Assembly (NCBI RefSeq): GCF_009767945.1
Contig: NZ_WSRS01000002.1
Location: forward strand, 1-57,257
DNA from: Streptococcus danieliae
GTDB lineage: Bacteria > Bacillota > Bacilli > Lactobacillales > Streptococcaceae
DNA: 57,257 nucleotides
Direction of reading: 5' to 3'
In this document: positions 18,741-26,473 of the stretch, in pieces
How positions within the stretch are numbered: the first letter of the stretch is position 1
Layout of the letters: each line of letters begins with the position of its first letter
Position numbers and translations under genes: made by a program
Notes under the pieces: model-generated
Told to the model about the DNA's origin: nothing
The model's database searches: none
Seen by the model: the letters and a program-made list of their open reading frames with translations, nothing else

Positions 18741-18943
18741 GATAAAGTTTTTTAGGTTTGAATCATGAATGGAGCGCACGCGCCCCGGATTAGATTTTGT
18801 CAGAGTGTTTGGAAAGAGTGAGTCCGTAGAATGTGGGGTCACGTTTTGTCACCTCATAGGGTGAGGTAAGGGTTAGGTATCGTGAGTTCTTCTCTTGGTT
18901 CGTTTTGGAACTTCTCGGCGTTCGGCATGTAAACAAAAAAAAG

Positions 18944-19756
18944 CTAGATGACCCTATCACTCCCGATAACTGAAAAGATTTTGATGTGAGTATCTTCAGT
19001 AGGTGGGAAGTCAATCACGATGTCAGAGTATTTAGGGTTGATGGAGACCAGGCGGAGCGCGTGGGGTTCGGTGTAGACACGTTTCAAGTACGTTTTATCA
19101 TTGACCACGACAGCGCAGACTTGGCCTGAATAGTTAGAAATCCCCTTATCTATTAAGTAGACCACGTCCCCATCATGGTAGTTAGGTAGCATACTATCAC
19201 CGTCAACGATTGAAGCGATGTCGTGCCTCGGTGGTTCGTTGGTGACTTGTACGGTGGTTTTGTCGTCGTCATCATAGCTAAAACCAAGGCCAGCAGCTAG
19301 ACTTGATACTGTTTCCACGTCATAAGTGATACCTAGTTCTTCTACAGCCGTTTCTTGTTCTTCTAGGAGACTATGGCCATACTGTACCCACTTTTGGCGA
19401 TTATCGGCTGTTAGTTTTTGGTCAAGCTGGTTTAGGTCGGAAGGAGTGGGGGATGAGGTTGAGGTATTTGAAAAAGTTCCGACTTGGCCACTTAGTTTCA
19501 TCACCTCGTGTGGGATATTGTCTACAAATCTTGGGTCAAGTTGTGATTTTCTGATATTTAAAAAGTCGGCCATCTTTTGTAAGTTTCCCGCAGTCGGTAA
19601 CGATGTTCCTTTTACATAACCGGTTATAGTACTTTTGGGAATCCCAGTAGAGTTGTGGAGGTCTATTTGGCGGACTCCTCTAGCAGACATATATTTATTT
19701 AGATTGTGTGAAAATAATTTCCTGTTTAGTAGGTCTTGAGGGCTAGATTTTGCCAT
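18944..19756 (-). CDS. CI/LexA-like phage repressor (XRE HTH plus S24 peptidase)
   Basis: The 270-residue master repressor has an N-terminal XRE HTH (about 14-70: RQIDLHNSTGIPKSTITGYVKG). The C-terminal S24/LexA-type domain has the nucleophile serine in VDGDSMLPNY and the general-base lysine in KTYLKRVY. The segment SSLAAGLGF (about 152-160) offers an Ala-Gly bond of the type self-cleaved when RecA filaments form, so derepression by SOS is plausible. It is divergently transcribed from the small HTH gene, with palindromic operators in between. It should silence the rightward replication operon. Confidence 0.9.
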   Translation of the reverse strand: MAKSSPQDLLNRKLFSHNLNKYMSARGVRQIDLHNSTGIPKSTITGYVKGTSLPTAGNLQKMADFLNIRKSQLDPRFVDNIPHEVMKLSGQVGTFSNTSTSSPTPSDLNQLDQKLTADNRQKWVQYGHSLLEEQETAVEELGITYDVETVSSLAAGLGFSYDDDDKTTVQVTNEPPRHDIASIVDGDSMLPNYHDGDVVYLIDKGISNYSGQVCAVVVNDKTYLKRVYTEPHALRLVSINPKYSDIVIDFPPTEDTHIKIFSVIGSDRVI

Positions 19757-19812
19757 ATTATTTCCCTGCTTTCATTGTCTCTTATAGAATAATTGTAACA
19801 CTAAAATAGAAA

Positions 19813-19873
19813 AAATACGAGTATTTCAGAATTTTTTTAAAAAAGTTTGACAAAGTACGAAAATAATAGTACT
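19813..19873. promoter_or_regulatory. Divergent control region of the island with operator palindromes
   Basis: The near-palindrome AAATAC-GA-GTATTT (19813-19826) and AGTAC-N10-GTACT (19854-19873) lie between the divergent repressor and HTH genes. The second covers the rightward promoter: -35 TTGACA (19848-19853), 17-bp spacer, -10 TACTAT (19871-19876). Likely repressor operators. Confidence 0.65.
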
Positions 19874-19908
19874 ATCTTTCTATCACTTTTGAAAGGAAAT
19901 TAGAAAAA

Positions 19909-20127
19909 ATGCAACAATGGACACTAAAGGCTTGCCGTATAAATGCTGGATATACGTTGAGACAAGTTGCCGAAAAGGTAGGAAAAAGTTTTCAAACTAT
20001 ATCCAAGTACGAAAAAGATAGTACTGAAATTCCTTTAAGTCTACTAAAAGATTTAGCAAAACTTTATAACATGAAAATAGATGATATTTTTTTGGGAGAT
20101 AGTACGAAAAAATCCGAACAGAGGTAG
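19909..20127 (+). CDS. Small Cro/XRE-type HTH regulator
   Basis: A 72-residue protein that is a single XRE helix-turn-helix (about 4-62: YTLRQVAEKVGKSFQTISKYEKDS...LLKDLAKLYNMKIDDIF). It is the first rightward gene after the operator region, the usual cro position, so it probably antagonises the CI-like repressor. The ribosome site GAAAGG is about 10 bp upstream of the ATG. Confidence 0.88.
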   Translation: MQQWTLKACRINAGYTLRQVAEKVGKSFQTISKYEKDSTEIPLSLLKDLAKLYNMKIDDIFLGDSTKKSEQR

Positions 20128-20195
20128 AGTCTCAGAGAGATTGAACCGACCATCACTATTGATGACTTATTTTTCAGTTAGAAAGGATCAACACC

Positions 20196-20726
20196 ATGAA
20201 CCTAGTCTATTTAGACGGCAAGAAAGAGCCGTACACAACTCACGAAATCGTGGCAGAACATGCTGAAATCGATAGTATTTCAGTTAGAAAGCTGATTGAT
20301 AAACACAGAAAGCGATTGGAAGCCTTTGGGGTTTTGTCATTTGAAATCCATAAACCTGAAAAAGGTTCTTTAGGTGGGAGGCCTAGAAAAATCTATCACC
20401 TAAACGAACAACAAGCGACCTTACTTGTTACCTACCTGGGAAATTCTCTCCCCGTGGTTGAATTTAAGACAAACCTAGTCCGTGCCTTCTTTGAAATGCG
20501 GGACGAGTTGGCCAAGTTTCAATTACAACGACAACTTGAAGCACCGAAACGCAAAGCCTTACATAGTGCCATAGCAAGATGGGAACACGCTCCCAAGCAT
20601 GCCCATTCTACAATGGTCAACCTGCTTTTGAAGGGAACCACAGGCTTGAATAAGAAGCAACTGACTGAAGCGCGTGGGGGAACTACAGCAAACTCATTGA
20701 CGAGTTGCGAACTATCCACGGCTTGA
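20196..20726 (+). CDS. Rha-family phage regulatory protein, C-terminus frameshifted
   Basis: A 176-codon ORF whose first about 110 residues match the Rha pattern (TTHEIVAE...RKLIDKHRKR, GGRPRKIYHLNEQQATLLVTYLG, VVEFKTNLVRAFFEMRDEL). The reading frame departs at a GGGGG run at 20676-20680. Continuing in the next frame gives YSKLIDELRTIHGLNLVAIG and an HTH-like segment that runs on into the following gene. One extra G would restore a longer protein, so the present end (...TSCELSTA) is probably the product of a one-base deletion or a sequencing error. Confidence 0.7.
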   Translation: MNLVYLDGKKEPYTTHEIVAEHAEIDSISVRKLIDKHRKRLEAFGVLSFEIHKPEKGSLGGRPRKIYHLNEQQATLLVTYLGNSLPVVEFKTNLVRAFFEMRDELAKFQLQRQLEAPKRKALHSAIARWEHAPKHAHSTMVNLLLKGTTGLNKKQLTEARGGTTANSLTSCELSTA

Positions 20727-20857
20727 ACCTGGTTGCTATTGGCCAACGTATCGGTACAGATCCGAGGACGGTAGGCAAATGGCAAGCAGGTAAGCATAAA
20801 CCGAATAAAGATAGTCGCAAGAAGATAAATGCCTTATATAGAGAAGTGAGGAAAGAC
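20684..20857 (+). pseudogene. Displaced C-terminal HTH segment of the Rha-like gene
   Basis: The frame used by the downstream antirepressor is open upstream of its ATG and encodes KLIDELRTIHGLNLVAIGQR followed by an HTH-like TDPRTVGKWQAGKHKPNKDS. It has only a TTG start (20705) and no ribosome site. It reads naturally as the continuation of the Rha-like protein across the G-run frameshift. Confidence 0.5.
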
Positions 20858-21439
20858 ATGACAACACAGAATACAGTGAATCCATTTGAAGATTTTTTCG
20901 ATTGGTCAAAAGAAGTTAGTAAGAAACCAGTTGCTGAAGTTATTACAGTTCAACAATTCGGGGAACACTCTTTTGAAATTTATGGAGACAAAGATAATCC
21001 GCTTTTTATTGCCGTTGAAGTCGCTAAAATGATTGAGGTACAAAACACAACGGACTTATTAAAGAGGGTTGATGAAGATGAAAAGCTGACCTATGTAGTA
21101 TCTAGGGCAGGACAAAAACGAGAAGTGAACATGTTGACAGAATTCGGCTTATATGAAGTTCTATTCCAGTCACGCAAACCAAAAGCGAAAGAATTCAAAA
21201 GGGTTGTCAAACAAATCCTGAAAGAAATCCGTCAGCAGGGTTACTACATGCAGGGCGAGCTGGTAGAACCAACAACAGCACCCACAGAAGAAGAAGCAGA
21301 ACGCTACTACATTGACGCACTGACAAAGCTTATTTTGGAGGCCACAGACCTAAGCGAGAAAGAGCGTCTAAATCAACGCCTGGGGCTTTTCTTAAAGAAT
21401 CGTAACTACTACAGCAAGCGAATCGAAACGAGTCACTAA
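20858..21439 (+). CDS. Phage antirepressor with BRO-N domain
   Basis: A 193-residue product from ATG 20858, chosen because GAGG lies 7 bp upstream. Residues about 30-130 form a BRO-N (Bro/Ant) domain: FGEHSFEIYGDKDNPLFIA, DLLKRVDEDEK, MLTEFGLYEVLFQSRKPKAK, VVKQILKEIRQQGYY. The C-terminal part is charged and helical (EEEAERYYIDALTKLILEAT). Such proteins typically inactivate or compete with phage repressors, so it may help switch the island on. Confidence 0.85.
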   Translation: MTTQNTVNPFEDFFDWSKEVSKKPVAEVITVQQFGEHSFEIYGDKDNPLFIAVEVAKMIEVQNTTDLLKRVDEDEKLTYVVSRAGQKREVNMLTEFGLYEVLFQSRKPKAKEFKRVVKQILKEIRQQGYYMQGELVEPTTAPTEEEAERYYIDALTKLILEATDLSEKERLNQRLGLFLKNRNYYSKRIETSH

Positions 21440-21451
21440 GCGCGTGAGAAC

Positions 21452-21491
21452 ACAAAAAAAAAGACCTAACGGATACCAGCCGTTAAGTCTG
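21452..21491 (-). terminator. Hairpin with A-run after the antirepressor
   Basis: GACCTAACGG / CCGTTAAGTC stem-loop preceded by nine A on the plus strand, so it would terminate minus-strand rather than plus-strand transcription. It is followed at 21515 by the repeat TCAGTAGGCATGC. Confidence 0.5.
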
Positions 21492-21514
21492 ACGGAACAA
21501 ACCAAAACCAACCA

Positions 21515-21527
21515 TCAGTAGGCATGC
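21515..21527 (+). repeat. 13-bp repeat, copy 2 (TCAGTAGGCATGC)
   Basis: One mismatch from the copies at 18728 and 27696. Similarity to the 18728 region extends rightwards (GCGATA, then TTTTTA and GTTT) for about 35 bp, ending just before a small gene in both places. Confidence 0.55.
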
Positions 21528-21621
21528 GATAGAGGTTTTTAAGTTTATCATGAATATTTTAATTATATCAGAAATTAGGGCGAGAAGCTATGAACGTAAT
21601 GAATATTATGGGGAGGGAAGC

Positions 21622-21816
21622 ATGAACGAATTATATTTATCAATCCATGACCAACTGTTGACCTTGCTTGTTTTGTTCCTTCTGCTGGGGCTTACGGTAT
21701 TCCACCGAAAGCCAAAGATTGAGACCACAGAGGAAACACGCGCCACAAAGCAAGAAACAGAACTAACCCCAGACTATGGCCGATATATTTGGTTAGCTGG
21801 TCGGTACTACAATTAG
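21622..21816 (+). CDS. Small single-pass membrane protein of the island
   Basis: A 64-residue protein from ATG 21622, preceded by GGGGAGGG; the longer frame upstream lacks a ribosome site. It has one membrane helix (about 11-29, LLTLLVLFLLLGLTVFH) and a charged, Glu/Thr/Lys-rich tail ending YGRYIWLAGRYYN. Not recognised; a cargo or phage-interference role is possible but not shown. Confidence 0.65.
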   Translation: MNELYLSIHDQLLTLLVLFLLLGLTVFHRKPKIETTEETRATKQETELTPDYGRYIWLAGRYYN

Positions 21817-21826
21817 GAGGCAGAAG

Positions 21827-22165
21827 ATGACAGATTTAGAAGTAAGGCTACTTAGGCTTATTCCAGTAGGGAGTCAGAGGCCTATCAATACGAAGGAGCT
21901 TGCTAAACTCCTAGGAATCAATGAGCGGACAGCACGGGATATTATTAGCCGTTTGATTGTTCGCTACCGCGTCCCAATTGTGGCCAACCGTGGGGGCAAT
22001 AGCGGGCATTATATCCCAGTTGATGATGGGGAGCGTTTGGCGGGAATCCGTGAGCTACAAGCCCAGCATAAGGCAGAGGGTGAACGCTTGAATACACTTA
22101 TTATGGCCGACCTAAAGCAACATGAAAAAGTGTTGGCAGAGTTTGAGGAGAAAGAACATGAATAA
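21827..22165 (+). CDS. Winged-helix DNA-binding protein
   Basis: A 112-residue protein starting MTDLEVRLLRLIPVGSQRPI. A winged helix spans about 1-68 (TKELAKLLGINERTARDIISRLIVRY, wing GGNSGHYIPVD), then a long charged helix (about 70-112) probably used for dimerisation. Ribosome site AGGAGG lies 9 bp upstream. It overlaps the next gene by 8 bp. Probably a regulator in the island operon. Confidence 0.75.
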   Translation: MTDLEVRLLRLIPVGSQRPINTKELAKLLGINERTARDIISRLIVRYRVPIVANRGGNSGHYIPVDDGERLAGIRELQAQHKAEGERLNTLIMADLKQHEKVLAEFEEKEHE

Positions 22166-22322
22166 GATTGATTTAGAAGATATTAGGGTAAAACTTCCCA
22201 ACTTGGTGACTATATCCGATAGTACTCTAGCTTGTGATGACCGTAATTTGACCTATGCGACACTATCTACTGTTACCGACGTCTTAGACACGATTGTCAG
22301 AGCGATTGATGAAGTAGTTTAG
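22158..22322 (+). CDS. Small hypothetical protein of the island
   Basis: A 54-residue acidic protein from ATG 22158 (MNKIDLEDIRVKLPNLVTIS). The start overlaps the preceding gene, whose end supplies GAGGAGAAAG as ribosome site. No recognised domain. It sits in a tightly packed rightward operon. Confidence 0.6.
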   Translation: MNKIDLEDIRVKLPNLVTISDSTLACDDRNLTYATLSTVTDVLDTIVRAIDEVV

Positions 22323-22333
22323 GAGGAAAGACC

Positions 22334-22606
22334 ATGAATCTATTAAGCCAAGAGGTTGAAACAGCTTTGAAGTTGGAACTATTGACCATGGTTAAGAAAT
22401 TTCTGGAATCCTATGAGAGAAAAAGGAATCGCAAGACGGGGCTTATTTCTCAAAAAGAATTAATGGAGGAGCTTGAGATCAGTTATCAAACTTTGACAAG
22501 GTGGGAAAAAGCTGGCTTGAAACGCTACCAACCACCGCTTGAGGATACCCGAACAGTATTCTACAGAGAGTCCGATATATTGATGTTTTTAGGAGCTGAA
22601 AGATGA
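22334..22606 (+). CDS. MerR/AlpA-like HTH protein (possible excisionase)
   Basis: A 90-residue protein with a basic helical N-terminus and a MerR-type helix-turn-helix (about 37-85: LISQKELMEELEISYQTLTRWEKAGLK...VFYRESDILMFLG). AlpA/Xis-like proteins of this form control excision in PICIs. It overlaps the primase start by 4 bp (ATGA), so it is translationally coupled to the replication genes. Confidence 0.75.
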   Translation: MNLLSQEVETALKLELLTMVKKFLESYERKRNRKTGLISQKELMEELEISYQTLTRWEKAGLKRYQPPLEDTRTVFYRESDILMFLGAER

Positions 22607-23481
22607 TTTATACAAGTATTGGAGTACAAAACAGACGACTGACCCCAGTAGCTCCTGATATGAGTTCATGGGACTACTTGGTCGCCTTAGAGCCTGTACC
22701 TGTCCCACCTACAGCAGGATTGGGGCAATGGAAGAAGAGCCAAGCCCCGTACTGTATCGCTGGAACAGTTGAAGCTGAACCAGACGGGAGTTACAAACGG
22801 AGTAATAAAACACTCGTGGCGCGTGATTTGATTTTTCTTGATTATGACGAACTAGAGAATCAAGATGATTTTTTCGAAGCAGTCAAAGAAGTTTTGAGCG
22901 ACTACACTTTCTTGATCTATCCAACCATCTCATATAGCTTAGAAAAGCCAAAGTACAGGTTAGTAGTCAAGCCAAGCGAGGAAATGGATGAAGTTAGTTA
23001 TAAAGCTACTGTTAGGGAGATAGGGGACAGAATCGGCCTACCTTACGACGGGGCTTCTCTAACGTGGTCGCAGCTACAAGGTTTACCCGTGAAGACACAA
23101 GCAATGGCTGGGGCTATCCGTTTTCAGAATCTGGGGCAGGACTACCCCGTGCAGAAAGTTGAAAAGACTGACTCGGTTGGCGGTTCTTCTCCTAGAAGTT
23201 CGGGAGGTATTTCAACGGCTTACAGCGGGGACTCACTTACAATGCGGGTTGTTAAAACTCTCCTGAATGGTCTAGGAGACGAGGGAGGGCGAAATGTTGC
23301 GCTGACTCGATTTGTGGGACTTCTATACTCGAAGTATGTTCGGTGCGATGTGGCCACAGCGTATGAGTTGGCAAAAATTGCCAATAGTGTGACGACTGAC
23401 CCGTTACCGATTGAAGAAGTTGACAGGACTTTTAAAAGTATCACAGAACGAGAAATCGAAAAAAGGAGACTAGGGCTATAG
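22603..23481 (+). CDS. Primase with archaeo-eukaryotic-like fold and PriCT segment
   Basis: A 292-residue replication protein. The motif DLIFLDYDELENQ (about 75-87) resembles the metal-binding acidic pair of AEP primases, followed by a second conserved block (YPTISYSLEKPKYRLVVKPSE). The C-terminal about 80 residues (RVVKTLLNGLGDEGGRNVALTRFVGLL...VDRTFKSITERE) match the PriCT primase C-terminal helical domain. It directly precedes the helicase gene, forming the island's replication module. Confidence 0.8.
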   Translation: MIYTSIGVQNRRLTPVAPDMSSWDYLVALEPVPVPPTAGLGQWKKSQAPYCIAGTVEAEPDGSYKRSNKTLVARDLIFLDYDELENQDDFFEAVKEVLSDYTFLIYPTISYSLEKPKYRLVVKPSEEMDEVSYKATVREIGDRIGLPYDGASLTWSQLQGLPVKTQAMAGAIRFQNLGQDYPVQKVEKTDSVGGSSPRSSGGISTAYSGDSLTMRVVKTLLNGLGDEGGRNVALTRFVGLLYSKYVRCDVATAYELAKIANSVTTDPLPIEEVDRTFKSITEREIEKRRLGL

Positions 23482-25002
23482 ATGAATATTGAAGAATTAA
23501 CCCAAAGCATGAATCAGGCGGAAGCTGAATATGATTTTAATGAGATTGAGAGCATGGCGGATTTGTACCGCAGAATCAAGCAAGCTGGGGAGCTTTGGAG
23601 AATAGAACATACCGAAATAAAGATTATTTCAAAAGGACCGAGAAAGGGGGAAACTGAAACAAAAATCCCGATACCCTCCCCTGTTGATGTTGCAGAGAAT
23701 TTGAACAAGCTATGCCATTTTACTTTCATTGGTCGGGGTGGGATTTCTGATAGCAGCCCCGTGTATACATTCGATTGGGATAGTGGGGTATACACTCATA
23801 GTCGGGATTTATTGTGGCGATTGTGTCGGGCTTTTGATGGTCGTTTGAAGTCGGCACACTACAAAGAAGTTGAAATGCAACTAAGAACCATGATAAAGAT
23901 GAAGCGACCTCTAGAAGATAGAAATCTTATCCCGGTCAATAATGGAATCTTTAATCTCAAAGACAAGACTTTCAGACCACACGCGCCCCAGTTCATTATC
24001 ACCAGCAAGATTAAGACTAGTTATAACCCAGGGGCTGAAAAGCCGATCCTCGGGGGCTGGTTTGATTTTGATGAATGGCTGGACGGTATCGCAGTAGGTG
24101 ATGAAGATGTAGTGACTCTCCTTTGGCAGATCATGAATGAAGCTATCAATCCCAACTATACAAGGGGGAAAATTGTTCTCCTTCTAGGAGATGGGAACAA
24201 CGGAAAAGGGACTTATCAAGATTTACCAAAGAATTTGATAGGCCAAGAGAATGTAGCTGCCTTGCGGCCTGACCAGTTTGAAGGGCATAAGCCTGAAATG
24301 TTGCTCGGTAAAGTTTGTAATATCGGTGATGATATTAGTAACAAGTATCTTGATGAAGTTTCTGACTTGATGAGTATAGCGACAGGGGACACCGTGATGA
24401 TCAATCCCAAGCATGAAAAACCTGTAGAACTAACCACGAAGCCTTTGTGTCTTTTCTCGGCCAATGCGTTGCCTAACAGTCGAAACAAGTCCCAAGGTTG
24501 GTATAGGCGTTTATGTATCGTTCCTTTTAACGCTGATTTTAACGGACAGAAGGAGCGCCCAGAAATCAAGCAAGTATTTTTAAAAGACAGGGAGCTTTTA
24601 GAGTGGGTTCTGTTTAAGATTTTGAACATGGAGAACTTTAAGAAATTCATTGAGCCAGAAGTGACCAAGACGACGCTTGAGGAATACAAGTCAGATAATG
24701 ACTATATCCTTGGTTTCGTGAAAAACAGGTACGTTCCTAACGGTTGGGATGGACTAACTCATGTACCTACAGCATTTTTAAAAAGAGAGCTGTCAGAGTA
24801 TGCCCATGACGAGGGAATCAGCAACCCACAGCTTTACGGAGCGGGTAAGCGAGTTGTAGCTGTTTTGAATAAAGAGACAGAGGGAAGGTATGAAATAAAG
24901 TCGGGGCGGGTAGTTTTTGGTGATGAAAAAATCTTAGATCCGTTTGGTTTTTTTCAAAAAGACCTAGCAGGGTCACGGAGGGGAATCAGTAAAATCAGAT
25001 AA
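23482..25002 (+). CDS. SF3-type replicative helicase (phage/plasmid P4-D5 family)
   Basis: A 506-residue protein with a D5-like N-terminal region and a superfamily-3 helicase core. Walker A is GDGNNGKGTYQDL (about 232-244), Walker B region VCNIGDDIS, then the sensor stretch PLCLFSANALPNSRN and the arginine-finger candidate GWYRRLCIVPF. The C-terminus (about 430-506) is a winged-helix-like origin-binding segment. It follows the primase with no gap. Together with the adjacent repeats it suggests autonomous theta-type replication after excision. Confidence 0.88.
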   Translation: MNIEELTQSMNQAEAEYDFNEIESMADLYRRIKQAGELWRIEHTEIKIISKGPRKGETETKIPIPSPVDVAENLNKLCHFTFIGRGGISDSSPVYTFDWDSGVYTHSRDLLWRLCRAFDGRLKSAHYKEVEMQLRTMIKMKRPLEDRNLIPVNNGIFNLKDKTFRPHAPQFIITSKIKTSYNPGAEKPILGGWFDFDEWLDGIAVGDEDVVTLLWQIMNEAINPNYTRGKIVLLLGDGNNGKGTYQDLPKNLIGQENVAALRPDQFEGHKPEMLLGKVCNIGDDISNKYLDEVSDLMSIATGDTVMINPKHEKPVELTTKPLCLFSANALPNSRNKSQGWYRRLCIVPFNADFNGQKERPEIKQVFLKDRELLEWVLFKILNMENFKKFIEPEVTKTTLEEYKSDNDYILGFVKNRYVPNGWDGLTHVPTAFLKRELSEYAHDEGISNPQLYGAGKRVVAVLNKETEGRYEIKSGRVVFGDEKILDPFGFFQKDLAGSRRGISKIR

Positions 25003-25349
25003 AAGGTTTGTGCCCTTGTTTGAAATAGCCAAAACCCTTGATAATACTAGCTGTTTAGGTGGTTTGTGCCTTTGTTGTGACTTTCTTTTTTAAGAATGGC
25101 ACAACGAAAACCATTGGTGTTGCTGGGTTTGTTGCTATTATGTGACCTTGTGACGTTCTTTTTCTATTATGGATAAAATAAAATAAATAATAATTATTAT
25201 CTATTTAAAATATATATAATGTCCGAGAAAAACGGCACTGGCACACAACGTGGCTAAACCCTTACAGCCCCAAGGGTTTGAGCGTGTTCCCTTTCTAGGG
25301 CACAAAAGGTCACAAAATCTATTTTTTAACATAAATTAGGAGGAGACAC
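25003..25349. other. Candidate island replication origin: iterons plus AT-rich tract
   Basis: The gene-free 347 bp right after the helicase holds TTTGTGCC at 25007-25014 and 25063-25070, inverted GGCACAA at 25098-25104 and GGCACAAA at 25299-25306, and variants GGCACAC (25240) and TGTGACC (25141). Between them is a strongly AT-rich run (about 25178-25220). Iterons flanking an AT-rich region next to a primase-helicase pair is the arrangement of satellite origins. It has not been functionally shown. Confidence 0.6.
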
Positions 25350-25574
25350 ATGAAAGAAATTGTAAATATTGAAGAAATGATGGTATTCATCATGAAATTA
25401 TTGGTCAGCGGTGCCGTGGTTATGTTGGAAGATGGTGGAATTTCCCATGTACCTAGACCCAAAAATGACGCTTTGGTTATTGAGTTTGAAGATGGAGAAC
25501 CGACCGGGTGCATGAGAGCGGAAAAGGTTGAGGAATTTTATGAGGTTAAGAAAGGGGTGTTGAGATGTTTATAA
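25350..25574 (+). CDS. Small hypothetical protein
   Basis: A 74-residue product with a good ribosome site (AGGAGG). It opens MKEIVNIEEMMVFIMKLL, and the middle looks like small beta strands (AVVMLEDGGISHVPRPKND). No recognised domain. It overlaps the next gene by 10 bp, indicating a coupled pair. Confidence 0.65.
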   Translation: MKEIVNIEEMMVFIMKLLVSGAVVMLEDGGISHVPRPKNDALVIEFEDGEPTGCMRAEKVEEFYEVKKGVLRCL

Positions 25575-25747
25575 AAACCGAAAAAGGACTGGTCAATATT
25601 GATCAGATTAAAATGATGAGATTTCCTTATGATGAGGATGAACACCAAGGAATGCTTTTGGTATTAAAAAATGACCGAGTCGTGATGACGGAAATACTTT
25701 ACCCCGATTTAGTGGAAAAAATGGAGAAATTAGGGGTATTGATTTAA
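25565..25747 (+). CDS. Small hypothetical protein
   Basis: A 60-residue acidic product (MFIKTEKGLVNIDQIKMMRF...GVLI), overlapping the preceding gene. It has predicted beta-rich character and no recognised motif. It belongs to the late part of the island operon. Confidence 0.6.
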   Translation: MFIKTEKGLVNIDQIKMMRFPYDEDEHQGMLLVLKNDRVVMTEILYPDLVEKMEKLGVLI

Positions 25748-25762
25748 GAAGGAGGAAGAAAA

Positions 25763-25899
25763 ATGCAAATCGGAAACAATAACATGGTGGGAATAGATAG
25801 TTACAACGATCAATGCTTACGCCTAACGTGTTGAAGCTGATGAAAGTCTTGGATCATGACGGAATTTATACGGAGTTCCTGGAGAATGTTGAAGTCTAA
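25763..25899 (+). pseudogene. Frameshifted small ORF
   Basis: An ATG at 25763 with a strong site GGAGGAAG opens MQIGNNNMVGIDSYNDQ but stops at 25834 after 23 residues. In the next frame MLTPNVLKLMKVLDHDGIYT continues to a stop at 25899. One extra A near 25812 would join them into a roughly 45-residue protein. Either a one-base deletion or a sequencing error. Confidence 0.4.
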
Positions 25900-25913
25900 A
25901 CAATAAAAAACGA

Positions 25914-25943
25914 GGGTAGCCCAAAAGTGGGTTGCCTTTTTGC
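25914..25943 (+). terminator. Terminator in the island operon
   Basis: Hairpin GGGTAGCCC / GGGTTGCC followed by TTTTT, downstream of the small genes and before the zinc-ribbon gene. Confidence 0.6.
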
Positions 25944-25975
25944 CTACATAGTTGGGCATTTGGAGGTATATAGTG

Positions 25976-26464
25976 ATGATGAAGCTAACCATAGAACAAT
26001 TTGTCGGTATAATGGACAGCCCACGCGCAAAAGGTATGTCAGAGGGTGAGCCTTTTGAAATTGATTTAGAAGCTGAATCATTGTACTTGGGTAGTCAGTA
26101 CATACCGCTGGAGTCACGACCAGCCAACTATGGCGGTAAGCAATGGTATTTTGTTTGTCCTGATTGTGATACAAAGAGACGGGTACTGTATGGCGAGATT
26201 GGACTCATGGCTTGCGGTGAGTGCCAAGGGATCTATAAGCAGACACGGAACAGAACCAAAACAGATTGTGGGTATTGGTGGGATATGGCACTAAAGGAAA
26301 TCCGAAAGCTAGATCCAAATTTTAAACCGCCAAAAGGTTACGTAGATTATGATGACTTTCCAAAGCGCCCAAAGTGGATGAGATGGCCTGATTATCTGAA
26401 GCGCTGGAGGAAGTTCCATAAGTACATGGATAAAGCCCACACCTTATGGCTTAAAGGGTGGTAG
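25976..26464 (+). CDS. Zinc-ribbon phage-type protein of unknown function
   Basis: About 162 residues from ATG 25976; a GTG at 25973 better fits the GGAGG at 25962 and cannot be excluded. The middle carries a four-cysteine zinc ribbon (FVCPDCDTKRRVLYGEIGLM then CGEC). The C-terminal third is rich in Trp, Lys and Pro (PKRPKWMRWPDYLKRWRKFH), suggesting nucleic-acid contact. Phage and satellite genomes often carry such a protein before the DUF1492 gene. Confidence 0.7.
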   Translation: MMKLTIEQFVGIMDSPRAKGMSEGEPFEIDLEAESLYLGSQYIPLESRPANYGGKQWYFVCPDCDTKRRVLYGEIGLMACGECQGIYKQTRNRTKTDCGYWWDMALKEIRKLDPNFKPPKGYVDYDDFPKRPKWMRWPDYLKRWRKFHKYMDKAHTLWLKGW

Positions 26465-26473
26465 AATATTGCA

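Noticed and set aside
24216-24689. 157-codon minus-strand frame inside the helicase
   Set aside because: Antisense to a clear SF3 helicase, with no start signals or recognisable motif.
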